Shown: positions 32,827 to 41,279, counted from the first letter of the stretch. The stretch is 51,933 nt of DNA from Candidatus Poribacteria bacterium (GCA_021295735.1 JAGWBU010000027.1:10890-62822); one strand, 5' to 3'. The notes: generated by a model from the sequence alone, not told the origin. A program made the numbers and translations.

Positions 32827-33618
32827 ATGCAAATTTTTCTTTTAAAAAATCGGATTTTCCTATTTTTACTAATAATCATCACTTTTTTGGGTTGCAGGCA
32901 AGTGGAAGATGAAACACCAAAACCGATAGCTCAACCAGAACCCACACTATACGGCACGGTATCAGGAAAAGTCACTGATGCGAAAACGAACAACCCAATT
33001 CCTGGTGCCGTAGTAAAGTTATTTGGTTTAGAAGTCAAGACTGAAGTTGATGGTATCTTTGTGTTTCACGGAATACCTTACTTTGATGAACAAAACTTAA
33101 CTGTTCTTGATCCTGATTATCAAGCATACACTTTTGCTTTCACGCTCAATCAAGAACGCATGACAGTAAATGTAGCCCTGACACCTCTCAAAGACCCTAC
33201 AGACGAATTGAATGCGTTTCTTGAAAACTTATCGCAACTGCTTGAGTCATTAGATTCGGAGAAGCTTGAGGCAATTGAGGCACTCTTCTCCGAGTCTTAT
33301 GTTGCATCTGATGATCCCGTTACAACTTTTGGTATATTATCCGGTGTAATCCCTCCAAATTACGAAGGCGTAATCCCAACTTTCACAGAGGTGTTTCAAA
33401 AATATTCTTGGTTAGAATTCGTGTTTAGAGACAGAGTGATGAATATAACCCATGCAAGGAAAGCGTCAATTGAACTATTTTTGGATGTAGACTCTGAAAA
33501 CGCGGAAGACGGGAATTTGAGCCACCTTGAAGCGAAATGCAATTTTGAATTTCGGCGTGAAGGGTCTGATTGGAAGATCGTTTACTGGCAACTTTTGACT
33601 TTAGACGTTCGCTTGTAA
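32827..33618 (+). CDS. Lipoprotein with carboxypeptidase-regulatory-like domain
   Basis: ATG 32827 is preferred over TTG 32815. The protein has 263 residues. A hydrophobic signal ends in TFLGC, an imperfect lipobox, so it is probably a lipoprotein. Residues about 40-115 form a CarboxypepD_reg-like beta-sandwich ('GTVSGKVTDAKTNNPIPGAVVKL' type entry, split by 'VDGIFVFHGIP'). The second half (about 130-263) has alternating helix and sheet ending 'FEFRREGSDWKIVYWQLL', similar in style to SnoaL/NTF2-like domains that follow such regions in Poribacteria and related phyla. No catalytic residues identified. Its 3' end overlaps the convergent rsmA end by 18 bp. Confidence 0.7.
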   Translation: MQIFLLKNRIFLFLLIIITFLGCRQVEDETPKPIAQPEPTLYGTVSGKVTDAKTNNPIPGAVVKLFGLEVKTEVDGIFVFHGIPYFDEQNLTVLDPDYQAYTFAFTLNQERMTVNVALTPLKDPTDELNAFLENLSQLLESLDSEKLEAIEALFSESYVASDDPVTTFGILSGVIPPNYEGVIPTFTEVFQKYSWLEFVFRDRVMNITHARKASIELFLDVDSENAEDGNLSHLEAKCNFEFRREGSDWKIVYWQLLTLDVRL

Positions 33619-34467
33619 CAGATTTGCTAATGCAGCAAATTCGGTAATATCTAACGTTTCAGCACGCCGTTGCGGGGCAATGTTTAATTCGGCAAATGCT
33701 GTGCTTAGTATTTCTGGCGATGCGAATCGGCGCAACGAATTTTTGAGCATCTTTCGCCTTCCCCTAAACGCCTCCCTAACAACCCGAAAAAAATACGCTT
33801 CATCGTTTACTAAGACCCTCCGTTTCTCACGCATTGTTAGTTTCAGCAACGCAGAATCCACTTGTGGTGCGGGGAAAAAATTATCTGGTGAGAGTATCCC
33901 AATTAACGCTGTATCGACGTAATAGGAAACACCAATAGTCAATGCACCGTAGTCCTTCCCACCGGGTGGGGCGACAATCCGTTCTGCAACCTCACGTTGC
34001 ATCATTAAGACACAGCTGCTGAGTTGGTCTGTGTGTTCCAGAAGTCTCGACAAGATTGGCGTAGTTATACCGTACGGGAGATTCGCGATAACCTTTGGGC
34101 GAGTGTTTGGAGGGAAAAGCGATGAGAACTCTAATTTGAGAACATCAGCTTGGATAATTTGGACAGCCGCATCAGTTGAAAATTGGGATTCTAATTCGGC
34201 ATATAATAGGGGATCAACCTCAATCGCTATAACAGTTTTCGCTTGTTCAGCCAACGCTGCTGTAAGGCATCCGAGTCCCGCACCGATTTCTATGACTACA
34301 TCTGTATCTGTTACACCGCCGGCTTCAATGATAACTGATAAAACATCGGGATTGATGAGGAAGTGCTGCCCTAACTGTTTTTTAGGACGTGTTCGATTTG
34401 TCTTCAGAAATGCTTTTGCCTGTTGCAGAAGTGTCATCCGTTCATGATGTGACTTATTTTTATTCAT
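33601..34467 (-). CDS. rsmA: 16S rRNA A1518/A1519 dimethyltransferase
   Basis: RsmA (KsgA) dimethylates two adjacent adenosines at the 3' end of 16S rRNA during small subunit maturation. The ATG at 34467 gives 288 residues; a TTG at 34485 is also possible. Motifs: KKQLGQHFL (RNA-binding N-terminus), SAM-binding VVIEIGAGLGCLTAAL, the catalytic NLPYGITTPIL, and the C-terminal 'RRKMLKNSLR' helix. All expected features are intact. Confidence 0.96.
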   Translation of the reverse strand: MNKNKSHHERMTLLQQAKAFLKTNRTRPKKQLGQHFLINPDVLSVIIEAGGVTDTDVVIEIGAGLGCLTAALAEQAKTVIAIEVDPLLYAELESQFSTDAAVQIIQADVLKLEFSSLFPPNTRPKVIANLPYGITTPILSRLLEHTDQLSSCVLMMQREVAERIVAPPGGKDYGALTIGVSYYVDTALIGILSPDNFFPAPQVDSALLKLTMREKRRVLVNDEAYFFRVVREAFRGRRKMLKNSLRRFASPEILSTAFAELNIAPQRRAETLDITEFAALANLLQANV

Positions 34468-34519
34468 GTGAGTAGAATCTACCAAGCAGACATTGAGGTT
34501 ACGTTCGGAATAGATATCA

Positions 34520-34680
34520 TGCCATTTCTGAATGATGGTTTTCCATTAACAGAACAAGTGTTTGTAGTCGCGCAATTCATTGCGCCTCTTATCTACCTGT
34601 AGGAGTGCCCATTTAGCCACAACCTTTGTGAATCAAATACAGATGAATTAGATTGTAAGGTAAACTATACAAATAGAAGT
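34520..34680. repeat. Family with GTAGTCGCGCAATTCATTG core, copy 1
   Basis: The core GTAGTCGCGCAATTCATTG lies at 34564-34582, followed directly by CGCCTCTT-type sequence. The left end GCCATTTCTGAATGATGG matches the left end of the element at 47531. The right end is degenerate. Other cores are at 41094, 43340 and 47575. It fills the 217-bp gap between coaBC and rsmA. Confidence 0.65.
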
Positions 34681-34684
34681 GATA

Positions 34685-35884
34685 CTATTTTTTTATCAAC
34701 TTCACGACACGATCTAAGATAGCATTTGCCACTTCTTGTTTAGAAAGGAGTGGGAGTTGCTCACAATTGCCTGCCTTGTCAAGCAGCGTTACAATATTTG
34801 TATCGCCTGCGAATCCAGCACCTTCAGCGAGGATGTCATTTGCAACAATCAGATCACAGTTTTTTCGGATTAACTTTTCTTTAGCGTTTTCAAGCACATC
34901 ATTCGTTTCGGCAGCAAAACAGACGGTTAACTGATGCTTTTTATTTTTACCGATCGTTTCTGCAGTATCTGGATTTTTCTGTAAAGCGATGTTTAATGTG
35001 TCGGTCCGTTTCTTGATTTTATGTGGTGTCCATTCTGCTGGACGATAATCGGCAGGCGCAGCCGCCATAATGACGATGTCTATTTCCTCAAACTTTTGTA
35101 GGACTGCCTCGTGCATTTCCTGTGTCGTTTGGACATTGCAGATTTCAATTCCCGAAGGCGGTAGCACTGTCGCATGTCCGCTAACCAGCTGAACAGTTGC
35201 ACCTCGTCGCGCTGCCACCTCAGCAAGCGCATAGCCCATCTTTCCGCTTGAGCTGTTTGTAATAAACCTGACGGGATCAATATATTCGCGAGTAGCCCCC
35301 GCTGTAACAAGGATTCGCTTCCCATGCAAATCTTGTTGCAGGTTCAGAATCGCTTTCGTGCGTTCGAGAATTACATCTACCTCATTCAAGCGCCCAACAC
35401 CTTCATAACCGCACGCAAGATCACCGCTTGCAGGTTCTACGAATTCAACACCGTGCTTGCTGAGTGTATCTATATTCTGTTGAACAAATGGGTTTTCATA
35501 CATGTGTCCGTTCATCGCAGGGGCAATAAGAATGGGACAATGGACAGAGACAGCAACAGTAGAAAGCGCATCATCAGCGATGCCGTTTGCCATTTTTCCG
35601 AGGACGTTCGCAGTCGCGGGGACAATGGCGAGTAAGTCTGCTTGGTCAGCAAGATCGATATGAGGAGGTTTCCAATCTTCACCAGTGTCAAACAAGTCAA
35701 GTAGCACGGAATTCCGTGATATGACTTGAAATTGCAGCGGGTTTATCAGGCGAGTGGCGTTTTTTGTCATTACGACGTGAACAGAAGCACCCCATTTGAC
35801 CAATTGACTCGCATAATCAAGCGATTTATGGATGGCAATTCCACCGGCAACGCCTAAAAGGATAGTTCGGTCTTTGAGTTCCAT
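34685..35884 (-). CDS. coaBC: Coenzyme A biosynthesis bifunctional protein CoaBC
   Basis: This 399-residue fusion makes 4'-phosphopantetheine from phosphopantothenate and cysteine. The N-terminal CoaC flavoprotein (about 1-185) shows GGIAIHKSLD, the catalytic His in PPHIDLAD, PAMNGHMYENP and the ACGYEGVGRL flap. The C-terminal CoaB ligase (about 190-399) shows ILVTAGATREYIDPVRFITN, SSGKMGYALAE and APADYRP, then the conserved KIKK. It follows gmk by 12 bp. In many bacteria rpoZ lies between gmk and coaBC; it is absent here. Confidence 0.96.
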   Translation of the reverse strand: MELKDRTILLGVAGGIAIHKSLDYASQLVKWGASVHVVMTKNATRLINPLQFQVISRNSVLLDLFDTGEDWKPPHIDLADQADLLAIVPATANVLGKMANGIADDALSTVAVSVHCPILIAPAMNGHMYENPFVQQNIDTLSKHGVEFVEPASGDLACGYEGVGRLNEVDVILERTKAILNLQQDLHGKRILVTAGATREYIDPVRFITNSSSGKMGYALAEVAARRGATVQLVSGHATVLPPSGIEICNVQTTQEMHEAVLQKFEEIDIVIMAAAPADYRPAEWTPHKIKKRTDTLNIALQKNPDTAETIGKNKKHQLTVCFAAETNDVLENAKEKLIRKNCDLIVANDILAEGAGFAGDTNIVTLLDKAGNCEQLPLLSKQEVANAILDRVVKLIKK

Positions 35885-35896
35885 GGAAAATCGGGA

Positions 35897-36556
35897 TTAC
35901 GAATCCCGCCTATTGGGAATACTAAAAGATTCGATAAAAGTTGCTGTCTGTTCAGGAGTAATACGGCACCGTTCTGTAGAGATGATCGCTTGAATTTGGC
36001 ACACTGCCTGCTCTACCGCGTTTTCAGGGTTGATAACACAGTAATCGTAATGTGTTATCTGGCTAATTTCGGTTTCAGCAATCTCTAAACGTTTTATGAG
36101 TTCTGCCTCTGATTCGGTTTCTCTGCCCCGTAAACGTTTCTCCAGAATAGCAAACGATGCTGGAATCAGGAAAATCAGAACACTTCTTGCAGGGGTGAGG
36201 TCCTGTTTTCGGACTTGTAACGCGCCGTTCACCTCTATTTCTAAAATTGTATCTTTTCCTTCTTGACGTGCTGCCGCTATCTCAGACTTAGGCGTTCCAT
36301 AAAAGTTTTCGCCATATTTTGCCCATTCTAAAAATGCGTTTTGTTGAATGCGTTCCTCAAACTGTGCGGATGTCAAAAAATGGTAATCAACACCGTCAAC
36401 TTCATGGGGACGAGCAGTGCGTGTTGTTGCTGAAATAGAGAACCGTAATGTGTCATCTACTTCGCACAACGCAGTAGCAACAGTGCTTTTACCACACCCA
36501 GAAGGACCTGAGATGACAACGACTAAATTATGGTTTTTAAACGGTGTGGAAACCAT
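35897..36556 (-). CDS. gmk: Guanylate kinase
   Basis: This enzyme of 219 residues converts GMP to GDP. ATG 36556 is chosen; a TTG at 36568 is also in frame. Motifs: P-loop SGPSGCGKST, 'SISATTRTARPHEVDGVDYHF' with the GMP-binding residues, 'EWAKYGENFYGTP', and the lid 'RLRGRETESEAELIKRL'. Length is typical. It follows the polyferredoxin gene by fewer than 20 bp and precedes coaBC, forming an operon. Confidence 0.96.
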   Translation of the reverse strand: MVSTPFKNHNLVVVISGPSGCGKSTVATALCEVDDTLRFSISATTRTARPHEVDGVDYHFLTSAQFEERIQQNAFLEWAKYGENFYGTPKSEIAAARQEGKDTILEIEVNGALQVRKQDLTPARSVLIFLIPASFAILEKRLRGRETESEAELIKRLEIAETEISQITHYDYCVINPENAVEQAVCQIQAIISTERCRITPEQTATFIESFSIPNRRDS

Positions 36557-36574
36557 TTCGGAATTCAATAAAAG

Positions 36575-37033
36575 TTAATCTGCTGCTTCAGCGAGTTCTA
36601 ATAGCACGGGTGATTCAACGCGGATTGCGTCCTTGATACATACCTCTTCGCACAACTTACAGCCAACGCAGTCCTTCGGTTTGACTAATTCACAAATACC
36701 GAAGAAACTTTCAGCATGTTCGCCAGTTTCCGGGTCTTTGAGTTCAAGACATTCCCACGGACAGATATGGACACAGAAATCGCAGCCAGAGCAAAGTTCT
36801 TCGTAGATAACAGCGATAGGTCTATGTGTTGGACGACGAATAAATTTGCATACCTCACCAAACTGATCACGGATTGCTTCTACCGGACACACCATACCGC
36901 ACGCTGTACAATCAATACAGACATTCGGGTCAATAATGTGCAGCATATTCCGGTCGCCTGTAATCGCATCCACAGGGCAATTGGTTAAACATGCCATACA
37001 CCCGATGCATTCGTCAGTAATATAATACGCCAT
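36575..37033 (-). CDS. Polyferredoxin-like protein with four [4Fe-4S] motifs
   Basis: This 152-residue soluble electron carrier has four Cys motifs of ferredoxin type: CIGCMACLTNCP (about 8-19), CIDCTACGMVCP (about 39-50), CSGCDFCVHICP (about 82-93) and CVGCKLCEEVCI (about 122-133). These could ligate up to four [4Fe-4S] clusters. The spacing suggests two tandem 2[4Fe-4S] domains joined by 'EVCKFIRRPTHRPIAVIYEE'. There is no TM helix or signal peptide. GGAGGTG lies 8 nt before the ATG. It heads the operon with gmk and coaBC, an unexpected partnership. The electron partner is unknown. Confidence 0.88.
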   Translation of the reverse strand: MAYYITDECIGCMACLTNCPVDAITGDRNMLHIIDPNVCIDCTACGMVCPVEAIRDQFGEVCKFIRRPTHRPIAVIYEELCSGCDFCVHICPWECLELKDPETGEHAESFFGICELVKPKDCVGCKLCEEVCIKDAIRVESPVLLELAEAAD

Positions 37034-37059
37034 AGAAACGACACCTCCAGATTTCTTTT

Positions 37060-37088
37060 ATTTTAACATAACGTGGTGAAAATGTCAA
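37060..37088 (-). promoter_or_regulatory. Promoter of the polyferredoxin-gmk-coaBC operon
   Basis: On the minus strand, TTGACA (37088-37083) and TAAAAT (37065-37060) are spaced by exactly 17 bp, 27 bp upstream of the ATG. A strong consensus match. Confidence 0.7.
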
Positions 37089-37249
37089 ATTCAAATATTT
37101 TAAACTTTTTTCGTGCCATGCACCCTTTCCCACAAAATACTGTGTCTTAACTTATAAAGGGCATCTTATATTGATGTTCTGGAAAATTCATGTCAAATAT
37201 TTTACGTAAGTTCTGTTATTTGACAAATCTTAAAGGAGGACATATAATT

Positions 37250-37543
37250 GTGAAAAACAAATTTTGGAAACTACAACCCAAAAAGCAACGGTGGCGAAAG
37301 ATAGGACTGACCACGGCACTTATTACTTTCATAGGCGGTGGACTGCTATTTGGCACAATCAAAATAATTGATGCTACACAAACAGAGACTCCCATCTGTG
37401 TGGAACGGACAAAACCGGACTGTATCAAGGATATGCCGGAACCGATTTGTCCACCTCAGTACCAACGTGTCCCTTGCACACTGGATGCAGCAGGGCAAGG
37501 AATAACGAATAAAATAAAGGAGTTTACGACATGTCAATTTTGA
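37250..37543 (+). CDS. Cassette 2 gene A: small TM protein with Cys motif
   Basis: This protein has 97 residues from GTG 37250, preceded by AAAGGAGG; the frame is open further upstream but has no site there. A Lys/Arg-rich N-terminus and one TM helix (about 18-38, ending GGGLLFG) are followed by an extracytoplasmic segment with 'IDATQTETPIC', several cysteines and 'VPCTLD', matching cassette 1 gene A. The last 16 residues beyond CTLD differ between copies. No known family. Its 3' end overlaps the gene B start by 13 bp. Confidence 0.78.
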   Translation: MKNKFWKLQPKKQRWRKIGLTTALITFIGGGLLFGTIKIIDATQTETPICVERTKPDCIKDMPEPICPPQYQRVPCTLDAAGQGITNKIKEFTTCQF

Positions 37544-38316
37544 AAAACAACTGGCACTGGATGCTATTCGTTCTTGTTATTTTCGGGAGCATTGGCGTAC
37601 TCATATTTACGCAGTTGAACACTGATGCTGAACCGGAAACCGTGTATAATCCGCCTTCAGAGGAAATCATCCAAGGTATCCGAGAGAAGTCTGATGCACA
37701 GAAAGTGCAAGATGCTAATGATATGAAAGGACCCCCGCCCGGTGCATCACCAAACGGGCATTGGCATGATGGTGTTTGGCACAAAGAACCGCATGCAGCA
37801 CCTGCTGATACCACCACAGCTCCGCAAATACTATCCGAACTTTCTGAAGCAGAAATTAAGGCAAGGGTCAAAGCACTCCGGGAGCAGCAACTCGGGGAAT
37901 ACAGAGCTAAATGGGGAGAAGACCCATCGCCAGACGGTTCATATCAACACTTTCGTGATAATCACGGAAATGTCGTTCGGCATTATAGAAATACAGTTGT
38001 CGTGTCTCATTATAATTTAAAGACAGGTTTTGCACCGACGCCTGTACAGTTGCAACAATACAAGCAATTACGTGCAGCCTTGAAAGATGCTGCATCAAAA
38101 GAAAACATTTCAGAGATGCAACGTCTTGACAACGAGATTCGATCACTTGTTAACGCTGCCCAAGGTGAAATACCAGAGCCTGTTGGCTTTGGATATTATG
38201 GAGACCCAATTTCTGGAGAGCAGGAAAAAAATCTTAATAACAAAGCGTTACGATCTTTCTATCAGCGCATGGGCGTTGAACACCTCTACGAACTCTATGG
38301 GGAACGTAGTTACTAA
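37531..38316 (+). CDS. Cassette 2 gene B: TM protein with HWHxGxWHxxPH motif
   Basis: This is a 261-residue protein with an N-terminal TM anchor (about 8-29, HWMLFVLVIFGSIGVLIF). A linker with acidic helices leads to PPPGASPNGHWHDGVWHKEPHA (about 70-91), the motif shared with cassette 1. A region DPSPDGSYQHFRDNHGNVVRHY follows, paralleling DPPPDG...G.V in copy 1. The C-terminal third is helical. GGAG precedes the ATG, which overlaps gene A. Whether the His/Trp cluster binds metal is inference. Unlike copy 1 the reading frame and start look intact. Confidence 0.8.
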   Translation: MSILKNNWHWMLFVLVIFGSIGVLIFTQLNTDAEPETVYNPPSEEIIQGIREKSDAQKVQDANDMKGPPPGASPNGHWHDGVWHKEPHAAPADTTTAPQILSELSEAEIKARVKALREQQLGEYRAKWGEDPSPDGSYQHFRDNHGNVVRHYRNTVVVSHYNLKTGFAPTPVQLQQYKQLRAALKDAASKENISEMQRLDNEIRSLVNAAQGEIPEPVGFGYYGDPISGEQEKNLNNKALRSFYQRMGVEHLYELYGERSY

Positions 38317-38329
38317 AGGAGATAGACAC

Positions 38330-38515
38330 ATGAAAAACAAACAGTATATAATCCTTCTTTACTGTTCTGTGTTTTTAGTTTTTTGCATCAGCACAACCGT
38401 ATTAGCCCTCATAATCTTTCCGCCTATCGACTTTAACGAGTTAGAAAAACAGCGTTGGTGGGAAGAAAATCGTGCAGATATGGAATCAAGTGGTTATACG
38501 CTTCTAAACCGGTAA
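38330..38515 (+). CDS. Cassette 2 gene C leader: signal peptide/anchor reading frame
   Basis: This is a 61-codon frame with AAAGGAG 9 nt before its ATG, the same arrangement as the gene C start in cassette 1. It encodes a signal-like hydrophobic stretch (about 6-30) and a polar tail ending ...SSGYTLLNR. It is probably the 5' end of gene C, separated from the long frame by a one-base deletion in the A run at about 38507: adding one A reads SSGYTLLKPVIQTTPMDG. The alternative is a true separate small TM protein. Confidence 0.6.
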   Translation: MKNKQYIILLYCSVFLVFCISTTVLALIIFPPIDFNELEKQRWWEENRADMESSGYTLLNR

Positions 38516-39699
38516 TTCAGACAACTCCTATGGATGGTTTGAATATGCATGGAGAACGAATCGTCACTGATCCCGATCTTCCAGTATCTCTTATACTTTC
38601 GGAATCATGGACCCCTTACAAGCCCGAAAACTATCACTACATAAAGATATCCACCATTGCTACCGGGTACGGCGAAGTTGCCTTTACGCTCAACGGAGAG
38701 ACAAGGGACTTTTCTATCGGTAGTTGGACTTCAGAACCGATACAAAAAGCGGAACGTGAAGTTTATACCTTCAGTATAAAAGAATCTAATGGCGTGGTTA
38801 ATCTCAACTTGCCTGCTTATGATGCCGCTCAGATTAGTCCTACCACCGTCGATATATCAGCTACAGGTTCTGCCCAGACACGATCTCGAAAAATTGTGAC
38901 GTACGGAAGCCAACAGAGCGCAATAACTGCACAAGCAGGGAGCACTGGCGCGGGAATTGGCTTCGTTATTGGAGAGTCATCATATTGGAAATGGGAGGCA
39001 GGTATAACCCGTAACGTTGCTGCGGATCCTTACAATGGAAGTTACTCCGTGACGATTAACGATAAAATAAGAGGTGACTGTGTTGTTCATACGATTGATC
39101 CGAGTGAAGCCTATCAGCATAGGTTGGTTGCCCTCCCGTGTGGTGATGACACCCATGTTGAATATTTATGTATACCAGCCTCACCAAATCACAGCACGTT
39201 GGTTAATGGGTATAGTGGTTCGTTTTATGAGTGTCAACCACACACAACGGGCGATTGCGGTCATACGTATCATCTGAGTAATTCGAGCGATCACGCCCTA
39301 CTTGCGACGTGTTCTAATTGTAATGAGGCTTCTGTTTATAAATGCGCTGGACATCCTAACAGTTGCACAGCCAGCGATAGTACAGGTGACAGCGTTGGCA
39401 GCAATACAGGTAGTGGGAGCGGCTCCGGCAGCGGATCAGGTTCTGGTAGTGGTAGTACCGTTGCGTGTGGTGCTGCGTCTTGGACAGGGTGCGCGATGCA
39501 GGTGAGTTCAAGCACTGACCATTATACCTCCAGTTGTGCCAGTGGGTGTGGCAACGGGTATTGGGCATGTAATGCGACAGCCGTTGCATGGCATACCGAT
39601 GTCAAGACCTGCACACGCCCCAATTGCGGTCAGACTTATACAGGCTGCACTAAGGGCAATGGCACCTGCACGAATGGACAGTATATTTGGCATAATTAA
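38455..39699 (+). CDS. Cassette 2 gene C: Cys-rich exported protein
   Basis: The long frame (414 codons as opened by TTG 38455) has no ribosome binding site and no signal peptide of its own. It is most likely read as a continuation of the frame at 38330. The N-terminal part (to about 220) is beta-rich with no recognised family. A Cys/His-rich module follows (about 225-305, including 'CGHTYHLSNSSDHALLATC' and CSNC). A (GS)n linker lies at about 320-342, and a C-terminal Cys module contains DHYTSSCASGCGNGYWAC, CTRPNCGQTYTGC and GTC. The layout (beta region, Cys module, low-complexity linker, Cys module) matches cassette 1 gene C, where the linker is TP-rich. Likely a cell-surface protein; function unknown. 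Confidence 0.72.
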   Translation: MVGRKSCRYGIKWLYASKPVIQTTPMDGLNMHGERIVTDPDLPVSLILSESWTPYKPENYHYIKISTIATGYGEVAFTLNGETRDFSIGSWTSEPIQKAEREVYTFSIKESNGVVNLNLPAYDAAQISPTTVDISATGSAQTRSRKIVTYGSQQSAITAQAGSTGAGIGFVIGESSYWKWEAGITRNVAADPYNGSYSVTINDKIRGDCVVHTIDPSEAYQHRLVALPCGDDTHVEYLCIPASPNHSTLVNGYSGSFYECQPHTTGDCGHTYHLSNSSDHALLATCSNCNEASVYKCAGHPNSCTASDSTGDSVGSNTGSGSGSGSGSGSGSGSTVACGAASWTGCAMQVSSSTDHYTSSCASGCGNGYWACNATAVAWHTDVKTCTRPNCGQTYTGCTKGNGTCTNGQYIWHN

Positions 39700-39722
39700 C
39701 TGCCACCGCACGTCATTTCTTT

Positions 39723-39766
39723 AACAGGCAGGTATCCTTATTAGGTATCTGCCTGTTATTGCTTTT
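39723..39766 (+). terminator. Intrinsic terminator of cassette 2
   Basis: AACAGGCAGGTATCC (39723-39737) pairs with AGGTATCTGCCTGTT (39743-39757) with two G-U pairs, followed by a moderately T-rich tail (ATTGCTTTT). The stem is nearly the same as the cassette 1 terminator at 24612-24640. Confidence 0.85.
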
Positions 39767-39834
39767 AGCATTTCCGCCTTTTGCAGTTTCCTATGATGTT
39801 TTGAAAACCAATGCGTCATTACTCACACTTTACC

Positions 39835-41040
39835 CTACAACCGATCAACAGTATACGCCTCCAGCAACGCCGCATCAATATCCACACCAAAACCTGGCGC
39901 ATCATTGAGTGTAAAAGAACCTTCGCGAGGGGAAGGACGTAAGCGTCGATAGAGTTCATTTTCAACATCATTTCGGGAGGGACCGAATGTCTCCGCCATG
40001 CACGGCATCGGCAAACATGCAGTTAAATGCAATCCCCACGGTGTGCCTGCTTGGTGAAGCCATGTTGGGATACCAAGTTCCGCTGCTTCGCGTGCAATAC
40101 GGAGGCATTCCGTGAAACCGCCCGCCCAGCTCACATCAGGCTGAATCATATCTGCTGCTTGCCATCGCAAAAGTTCACGAAATCCATATCGGGTAAATTC
40201 GTGTTCACCAGAAACAATCCATGTCGGATTTACCTCTTTCACTAACTGTGCCATACCAGCATAATCGTCAAGTGGAATCGGTTCCTCAATCCATTTGAGG
40301 TTAGCGTCACTTGCTGCGTCAGCAAAACGGAGGGTATAATCCACATCCCAACGGAGATAGATGTCTGTCATCAGTTCCACATCGGGGCCGATAGCCTCGC
40401 GTGCGGCGTGTATCATTTCAAGGTTTTGTGTGAATCCATCTTCGCCTTCCGCGAGTCCGTTTTTAAGAGGAATCTTGCATGCAGTGAATCCGTTTTCTGC
40501 ATAATAACCGACATCTCCTCCCGTTGCATACGCGGGTATCTGAAGACGTGGTGTATCAGTAAAAAGGCTATAGACAGGCGCGCCTATTATCTTGCCACAC
40601 AGGTCAACGAGGGCAAGTTCTATACCACTTAACGCGTAGATGACAAGTCCGCGCCGCCCATAAATTGAGGTAACGTGATATAGGTGTTCCCAAATGTTTT
40701 CAACATCCAGTGGGTCGCATCCGAGGACGAAGTGTTGAAGATGTTTGTCAATAATCATCGCGCCCGCGAGTCCACCACCACCGAGTCCGTATCCCTTTAA
40801 GCCTTTATCAGTTGTGATTTGGACGATTAACGCGCCTGCTTGTGCTGCGAAAGGACCGCGCCAATCGACATGCACATTTTGGGTTGTAGTCTGCCCGGGC
40901 ATATCGCCTTTGGCAAAACCGAGCGTTGGCATTGCGCGTGGATTTAGATTGACATGCCATGTGCGGATACCTACTACGGTGTGGCGGGTTTTGGCGCGTG
41001 TTTTCCATTGTGTAGAGAGACTTTCTTCGCTGGTTTGCAT
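39835..41040 (-). CDS. Enolase-superfamily sugar-acid dehydratase, L-rhamnonate dehydratase-like
   Basis: This 401-residue enzyme of the mandelate racemase subgroup abstracts the alpha proton of a sugar acid and eliminates water. Candidate active-site residues: Lys189 in ACKIPLK, metal ligands Asp226 (MTDIYLRWD), Glu252 (KWIEEP) and Glu279 (SGEHEF), and the Asp302/His329 pair (QPDVSW, WLHQAG). The IYLRWDV.YTLR and SGEHEFTRYGFR segments resemble L-rhamnonate dehydratase, but other acid-sugar dehydratases cannot be excluded. It lies upstream of sulfatase and glycosidase genes on the same strand, compatible with breakdown of rhamnose-containing sulfated glycans. There are no downstream pathway enzymes in the window. 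Confidence 0.87.
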   Translation of the reverse strand: MQTSEESLSTQWKTRAKTRHTVVGIRTWHVNLNPRAMPTLGFAKGDMPGQTTTQNVHVDWRGPFAAQAGALIVQITTDKGLKGYGLGGGGLAGAMIIDKHLQHFVLGCDPLDVENIWEHLYHVTSIYGRRGLVIYALSGIELALVDLCGKIIGAPVYSLFTDTPRLQIPAYATGGDVGYYAENGFTACKIPLKNGLAEGEDGFTQNLEMIHAAREAIGPDVELMTDIYLRWDVDYTLRFADAASDANLKWIEEPIPLDDYAGMAQLVKEVNPTWIVSGEHEFTRYGFRELLRWQAADMIQPDVSWAGGFTECLRIAREAAELGIPTWLHQAGTPWGLHLTACLPMPCMAETFGPSRNDVENELYRRLRPSPREGSFTLNDAPGFGVDIDAALLEAYTVDRL

Positions 41041-41093
41041 GATACGATTCCTATGTAATGGAACTTATATTTTCCTTAAGATTTGCAGTGTTT

Positions 41094-41273
41094 GTAGTCG
41101 CGCAATTCATTGCGCCTCTTTTCTTCCTGTAGGAGCGACCTCCTGGTCGCGACTTTACTGGTAAAACTTTAGGAGGCTTTGTAAACACTCCGAGCAACAC
41201 ATGTGAACATCTTGTAATCCCGTCAAATACCAAAAGCGTATTTGACGTTGATTCGTAAATCCTGGTTCAGACA
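41094..41273. repeat. Mixed repeats between DUF6785 and dehydratase genes
   Basis: The 239-bp gap holds a GTAGTCGCGCAATTCATTG core (41094-41112) with CGCCTCTT after it, a GGAGCGACC/GGTCGCGAC hairpin (about 41132-41154), a GTCAAATACC...GTATTTGAC palindrome of the GCCAAAT type (about 41222-41248), and an AATCCTGGTTCAG end (41262-41274). Four repeat families are stacked; no gene. Confidence 0.6.
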
Positions 41274-41279
41274 ATTAGA

